From NCBI GenBank assembly GCA_020430865.1, contig JAGQIY010000409.1, positions 1 through 7,593 on the forward strand: DNA of 7,593 nucleotides, read 5' to 3'. Both the position numbers and the translations under genes were made by a program. The DNA is from Myxococcales bacterium. GTDB lineage: Bacteria; Myxococcota; Polyangia; Polyangiales; Polyangiaceae. This document shows, piece by piece, positions 5,773 through 7,593 of this stretch. Below the pieces are notes generated by a model that made no database searches, was not told the DNA's origin, and saw only the letters and a list, made by a program, of their open reading frames with translations. How positions within the stretch are numbered: the stretch's first letter is position 1; the number at the start of each line of letters is the position of its first letter.

Positions 5773-6543
5773 CTAGCGCGGCAGCTCCGTCAGGGGGTAG
5801 CGAATGATCAAACGCCCGACGTCCTGGGGGAAGCGCAGGTGTTTGAGTGCCCTGTCCATGCAGGCATCGAACCCCGTGCTGCCCTGCTCGAAGCTGGTCT
5901 GCTCCACCTGGCCGCTGGCCGCGATCACGAACTCGATCGCTGTGGCCGCGGGCTCCTCATGGCGCTCCAGCGCCTGGGAGTAGCAACGGCGAAACTCGGC
6001 CCGGGAGCGGCGCATCACCCGTCGAACGATCGCGAAGCGGCCATCGCTGCCCATCCGCACCTTCGGAGTGCTCCGGCCGGCGTGCGGTCGAGCTTCAGCC
6101 TCGCCGAAGGGACTGACGGCGTCGTCGCGCGGCGCCTGCGGCGCCCCGGAATCACCGCGAACGCCTCCCGCCTCGGCGGGAGGCCTCGCCGCGGAGGCGA
6201 ACGCAGCGCTGCTCGAAGCGGGCTCACCTCGAGCGTGGCGCAGCCGGGTCGCCGTGTCACGCAAGGTCTGGATGCGCGTCGGGTCACACCGGGACTTGCC
6301 CGCCTCCAGGTTCGTCTGCATGTGGTCCGCGATCGCCTCGAAGGCATCGGCCTCGCCGGCGTCGGCCCGCAGGGCGAGCTCTCGCCAAACTTCCGTACGG
6401 AATACGATCTGGCTCCAGGCGGACGCGCCAGCGCGCGCGCACGCTAGCTCCGTGTCCGCAGCCAGATCCGGAGGAGCTCTCGGGGGTGAGGCGCAGCCGA
6501 GCACGCCAACCAGAGCCGCCATCATCGCCGCAAGCCGCGTCAC
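5773..6543 (-). CDS. Lipoprotein with AgmX/PglI-type C-terminal domain
   Basis: 256 residues. A short signal (MTRLAAMMAALVG) ends in lipobox VLGC with lipidated C17. Residues 29-104 look helical and contain C35 and C86; 105-165 is a Pro/Ala/Gly-rich linker. The last about 85 residues resemble the AgmX/PglI C-terminal domain of myxobacteria: a helix with RRCYSQAL (C187), strand IEFVIAASGQV, GFDACMDRALKHLRFP (C228) and a final strand IIRYPL. C187 and C228 are the cysteine pair typical of this domain. The domain resembles TonB C-termini and is found in gliding and envelope proteins; the molecular role here is unknown. The start is GTG 6543; an in-frame ATG (6525) would leave a very short signal. 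No Shine-Dalgarno precedes the GTG, but TATACT lies six bases upstream, so a leaderless mRNA is possible. It follows the STAS-like gene by 53 bases. Confidence 0.75.
   Translation of the reverse strand: MTRLAAMMAALVGVLGCASPPRAPPDLAADTELACARAGASAWSQIVFRTEVWRELALRADAGEADAFEAIADHMQTNLEAGKSRCDPTRIQTLRDTATRLRHARGEPASSSAAFASAARPPAEAGGVRGDSGAPQAPRDDAVSPFGEAEARPHAGRSTPKVRMGSDGRFAIVRRVMRRSRAEFRRCYSQALERHEEPAATAIEFVIAASGQVEQTSFEQGSTGFDACMDRALKHLRFPQDVGRLIIRYPLTELPR
6163..6184. repeat. 22-bp near-perfect palindrome inside lipoprotein linker
   Basis: GCCTCCCGCC (6163-6172) and GGCGGGAGGC (6175-6184) form a 10-bp perfect inverted repeat with a 2-base centre, within the low-complexity Pro/Ala linker codons of the AgmX-domain lipoprotein. 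A second one, GGCGCC-TGC-GGCGCC (6131-6145), lies 17 bases away. They could be coding expansions or remnants of small dispersed repeats. Confidence 0.6.
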
Positions 6544-6549
6544 GACCGG

Positions 6550-6555
6550 AGTATA
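6550..6555 (-). promoter_or_regulatory. Candidate -10 box (TATACT) for the AgmX-domain lipoprotein
   Basis: The minus strand has TATACT six bases before the GTG start, a five-of-six match to TATAAT. No -35 match is seen at 16-18 bases. A 12-bp-period direct repeat ACTCCGG (6564-6558 and 6552-6546) overlaps it. If used, transcription would begin at or next to the start codon. Confidence 0.35.
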
Positions 6556-6596
6556 CCCCGGAGTCCCCCACCGCGGTTCCCCTGGCGCGCGAAGAG

Positions 6597-7091
6597 CTAC
6601 GAGCGCCCCAGCTTCTCCCGGAACCGCTGCAGCTGCGACCGATAGCGCGGTTCGACGCTTCCCGGGTCTACCCTCGGATCTTTCTCCTCGAGGAACCGCA
6701 GGCCGTCGGCGACGCTCGCGGTCACCTGATAGGGGTAAGGTGGCGGCGCGACCCAGAAGATCGCGCGTAATGCGCCCCGGGAGACCGCGGAGCTCGTGAC
6801 GTAGCTGAAGCCGAGCGTCGTGCGTCTCAGTACCGCGCGATAGCGCTCGAGGATCGCGCTCACCTGCCCTCGCTGCTTGGCGTTGATGCCTGGACCGTCC
6901 TCCACGTGCAGGAGGTAGGTCACTCGTCCATCGCCCCGCGACTCGAGGTCGAGCTGGAACTCTCGCAAATAGACCTCGAAGCTCGCGTCGGTCAGGGAGC
7001 GAGAGCCGACCCAGCTCAGGATGGTGGAGTCGACCTGGGTCATCAGCATCCCGGGCTCGACCACCGGCCAGTGTTTCAGCTGCCCCCGCAT
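6597..7091 (-). CDS. Small STAS/SpoIIAA-like protein of unknown function
   Basis: 164 residues, soluble, no signal peptide or membrane segment. It alternates strands and helices: MLMTQVDSTILSWVGS (15-30, strands), a helix around 35-50 (SFEVYLREFQLDL), VTYLLHVEDG (57-66), a helix at 72-90 (KQRGQVSAILERYRAVLR), LGFSYVTSS (93-101), RGALRAIFWV (105-114), and a C-terminal Arg/Glu-rich helix. This order and the G.S.V..S...RG.L.AI.W pattern resemble small STAS-like proteins I associate with myxobacteria; that is recall, not a search. The open frame reaches GTG 7193, but I place the start at ATG 7091: a strong GGGGGGAG lies five bases before it, and the upstream 102 bases hold inverted and direct repeats and encode an Arg/Ser-rich tail with no fold. 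A regulatory or sensing role is a guess. Confidence 0.7.
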   Translation of the reverse strand: MRGQLKHWPVVEPGMLMTQVDSTILSWVGSRSLTDASFEVYLREFQLDLESRGDGRVTYLLHVEDGPGINAKQRGQVSAILERYRAVLRRTTLGFSYVTSSAVSRGALRAIFWVAPPPYPYQVTASVADGLRFLEEKDPRVDPGSVEPRYRSQLQRFREKLGRS

Positions 7092-7104
7092 CCAGTCTCC
7101 CCCC
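7092..7104 (-). promoter_or_regulatory. Strong ribosome binding site that sets the STAS-like gene start
   Basis: The minus strand reads GGGGGGAGACTGG immediately before ATG 7091. GGAG is five bases from the start codon. No comparable site precedes the in-frame GTGs at 7193 or 7133. Confidence 0.65.
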
Positions 7105-7117
7105 AGATCAGCCTCTA

Positions 7118-7139
7118 GCACGTGCGCTTTCACACGTGC
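7118..7139 (-). promoter_or_regulatory. Paired CACGTG palindromes upstream of STAS-like gene
   Basis: GCACGTG (7118-7124) and CACGTGC (7133-7139) form a 7-bp perfect inverted repeat around 8 bases, and each contains the palindrome CACGTG. The pair lies 27-48 bases before the chosen ATG, where a dimeric repressor site or leader hairpin would fit. No known regulator can be named. Confidence 0.35.
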
Positions 7140-7175
7140 AGCTCGGACGTCCAGCAGCGCCGACGAAGACCAACG

Positions 7176-7217
7176 TGAGCGAACGCGCCGCACCGCTCCA
7201 TGAGCGAGCGCGCCGCA
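7176..7217. repeat. 17-bp direct repeat with 25-bp period
   Basis: TGAGCGAACGCGCCGCA (7176-7192) recurs as TGAGCGAGCGCGCCGCA (7201-7217), 16 of 17 identical, offset by 25 bases. The second copy runs into the GCGCGCC-GCA-GGCGCGC hairpin. It lies outside the favoured coding region and looks like dispersed-repeat or slippage-derived sequence. Confidence 0.6.
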
Positions 7218-7224
7218 GGCGCGC
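7208..7224. repeat. 7-bp stem inverted repeat with GCA loop
   Basis: GCGCGCC-GCA-GGCGCGC is a perfect 7-bp stem. The minus strand has TGC at the apex, the same core as the inverted repeat at 6131-6145 and the inner stem at 7329-7339. No T run follows on either strand, so it is not an obvious terminator. Confidence 0.55.
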
Positions 7225-7321
7225 AGCGAGACTCAAGTCAGTTCAAGCCTCTCCAGACCCGTCAGACCGGCAAGACCCAACGACCGAAGGCGACGCGAAG
7301 CCCCAAGGGCGAGCCAAAGCC

Positions 7322-7349
7322 CAGCGCGGGCCTGCGGCCGCCCGCGCTG
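7322..7349. repeat. 10-bp stem hairpin downstream of tRNA-Val
   Basis: CAGCGCGGGC (7322-7331) and GCCCGCGCTG (7340-7349) form a perfect 10-bp stem with an 8-base loop. On the minus strand GGCTTTGGCTC follows, a poor T run. It could be a back-up transcription stop or RNA-stability element for the tRNA transcript, or a dispersed repeat. Confidence 0.5.
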
Positions 7350-7377
7350 AGAAGACGACGAGACCGACAAACGCGAA

Positions 7378-7394
7378 GAAGGGCGAAGCCCTTC
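7378..7394 (-). terminator. Probable terminator of tRNA-Val
   Basis: The minus strand reads GAAGGGC-TTC-GCCCTTC, a perfect 7-bp stem with a three-base loop, then TTCGCGTTTG. It starts 24 bases after the tRNA's mature 3' end. The position and stem fit an intrinsic terminator, though the T run is interrupted. Confidence 0.5.
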
Positions 7395-7418
7395 AAGCAG
7401 ACCTCGCCCTCGATCGAG

Positions 7419-7490
7419 TGGGCGCAACAGGATTTGAACCTGTGACTTCAACCGTGTGAAGGTTGCACTCTACCGCTGAGTTATGCGCCC
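7419..7490 (-). tRNA. tRNA-Val, anticodon CAC
   Basis: A 72-base cloverleaf on the minus strand. The acceptor GGGCGCA/TGCGCCC is a perfect 7 bp (7490-7484 with 7426-7420), with discriminator A at 7419. D arm ACTC/GAGT with loop AGCGGTA, anticodon arm CAACC/GGTTG with loop TTCACAC (anticodon CAC, reading GTG valine codons), five-base variable loop AAGTC, T arm ACAGG/CCTGT with loop TTCAAAT. U8, the GG of the D loop and the TTC of the T loop are all present. The 3' CCA is not encoded (ACT follows), so it must be added after transcription. GTG should be a major valine codon in a GC-rich genome. The gene appears to stand alone. Confidence 0.95.
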
Positions 7491-7491
7491 T

Positions 7492-7509
7492 CGCGGAGCG
7501 GGCTCCGCG
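7492..7509 (-). other. Hairpin abutting the tRNA 5' end
   Basis: CGCGGAG (7492-7498) and CTCCGCG (7503-7509) form a perfect 7-bp stem with a 4-base loop, ending one base before the mature tRNA 5' end. In the precursor this would be a leader hairpin removed by RNase P, and might help isolate the acceptor strand during folding. Confidence 0.45.
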
Positions 7510-7533
7510 TCTTCCCCCCGAAGGAGGACGAGC

Positions 7534-7562
7534 TTCATAGCCTCGATTTTTGACTTGGGCAA
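7534..7562 (-). promoter_or_regulatory. Sigma-70-type promoter of tRNA-Val
   Basis: TTGCCC (7562-7557) and TATGAA (7539-7534) are spaced by exactly 17 bases on the minus strand, each matching the consensus at four of six positions. A GC-rich discriminator (GCTCG) follows the -10, as in stringently controlled stable-RNA promoters. Transcription would start near 7527, giving a leader of about 36 bases. Confidence 0.55.
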
Positions 7563-7593
7563 TCCACTGCCTGCAGAAAATCGTCCCTCGAGG

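Larger units (their letters stand above)
7092..7418. other. Gene-free, hairpin-rich stretch between STAS-like gene and tRNA-Val
   Basis: 327 bases with several open frames but none credible; those running into the tRNA encode the familiar spurious peptides produced by antisense tRNA reading. It holds a paired-CACGTG site (7118-7139), an imperfect 25-bp-period duplication (7176-7217), hairpins at 7208-7224 and 7322-7349, and a probable tRNA terminator (7378-7394). Confidence 0.6.

Noticed and set aside
5614..6447. Plus-strand open frame of 277 codons opposite the AgmX-domain lipoprotein, and 6068-6799 (+)
   Set aside because: The minus-strand genes show a signal peptide, lipobox and domain pattern; the plus frames show no recognisable protein features.
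7136..7459. Three open frames (7136-7459 +, 7200-7445 +, 7233-7451 -) ending in or starting from the tRNA region
   Set aside because: Their ends overlap tRNA-Val and give the familiar artefact peptides from tRNA sequence (FEPVTSTV, KSQVQILL). No ribosome binding site or conserved domain is visible.
1..7593. CRISPR array, insertion sequence, integrase or prophage genes
   Set aside because: No regularly spaced repeats, transposase or recombinase motifs, or target-site duplications were seen, despite the tRNA near the right edge.

Overview
The window is GC-rich and gene-dense and looks chromosomal, most likely from a myxobacterium (Myxococcota, Polyangiales/Sorangium-like). The grounds are Gly/Ser/Ala-rich linkers behind lipoprotein cysteines, an AgmX/PglI-type C-terminal domain, a small STAS-like protein of a kind I associate with myxobacteria, and frequent GTG starts. 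The taxonomic call is inference from protein style. Almost everything is on the minus strand; the only plus-strand gene is the phosphatase at the left edge.

Layout, left to right. (1) 1-912 (+): a secreted or lipid-anchored purple-acid-phosphatase-type metallophosphoesterase, cut off at its 5' end by the window. (2) 944-974: a 9-bp stem hairpin between convergent genes, a candidate two-way terminator. (3) 1012-3384 (-): a likely two-gene unit, a phosphate-selective-porin-family outer-membrane porin followed after 69 bases by a lipoprotein carrying a eukaryote-like LNS2 (lipin/Nir2) HAD-phosphatase domain. (4) 3385-3661: a gene-free stretch with an 11-bp-period direct repeat upstream of the porin and a strong GC hairpin after the helicase. 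(5) 3662-5503 (-): a DeaD/CsdA-like DEAD-box RNA helicase with a DbpA-type RNA-binding domain. (6) 5504-5772: its leader, containing a nested hairpin and an alternative hairpin followed by seven T residues. (7) 5773-6543 (-): a lipoprotein with an AgmX/PglI C-terminal domain. (8) 6597-7091 (-): a small STAS/SpoIIAA-like protein. (9) 7092-7418: gene-free DNA rich in hairpins. (10) 7419-7490 (-): tRNA-Val(CAC) with a recognisable sigma-70-type promoter.

The left half reads as a cell-envelope phosphate theme: a porin for anions to cross the outer membrane, a lipoprotein phosphatase whose domain family acts on or binds phosphatidic acid, and a convergent extracytoplasmic phosphatase. The porin's upstream repeat has the one-turn spacing seen in Pho boxes, although its sequence is not the classical one. 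A phosphate-responsive phospholipid or organophosphate scavenging locus is therefore a reasonable but unproven reading. The right half is an ordinary housekeeping and envelope mixture; its interest lies in regulatory RNA structures and small dispersed inverted repeats.
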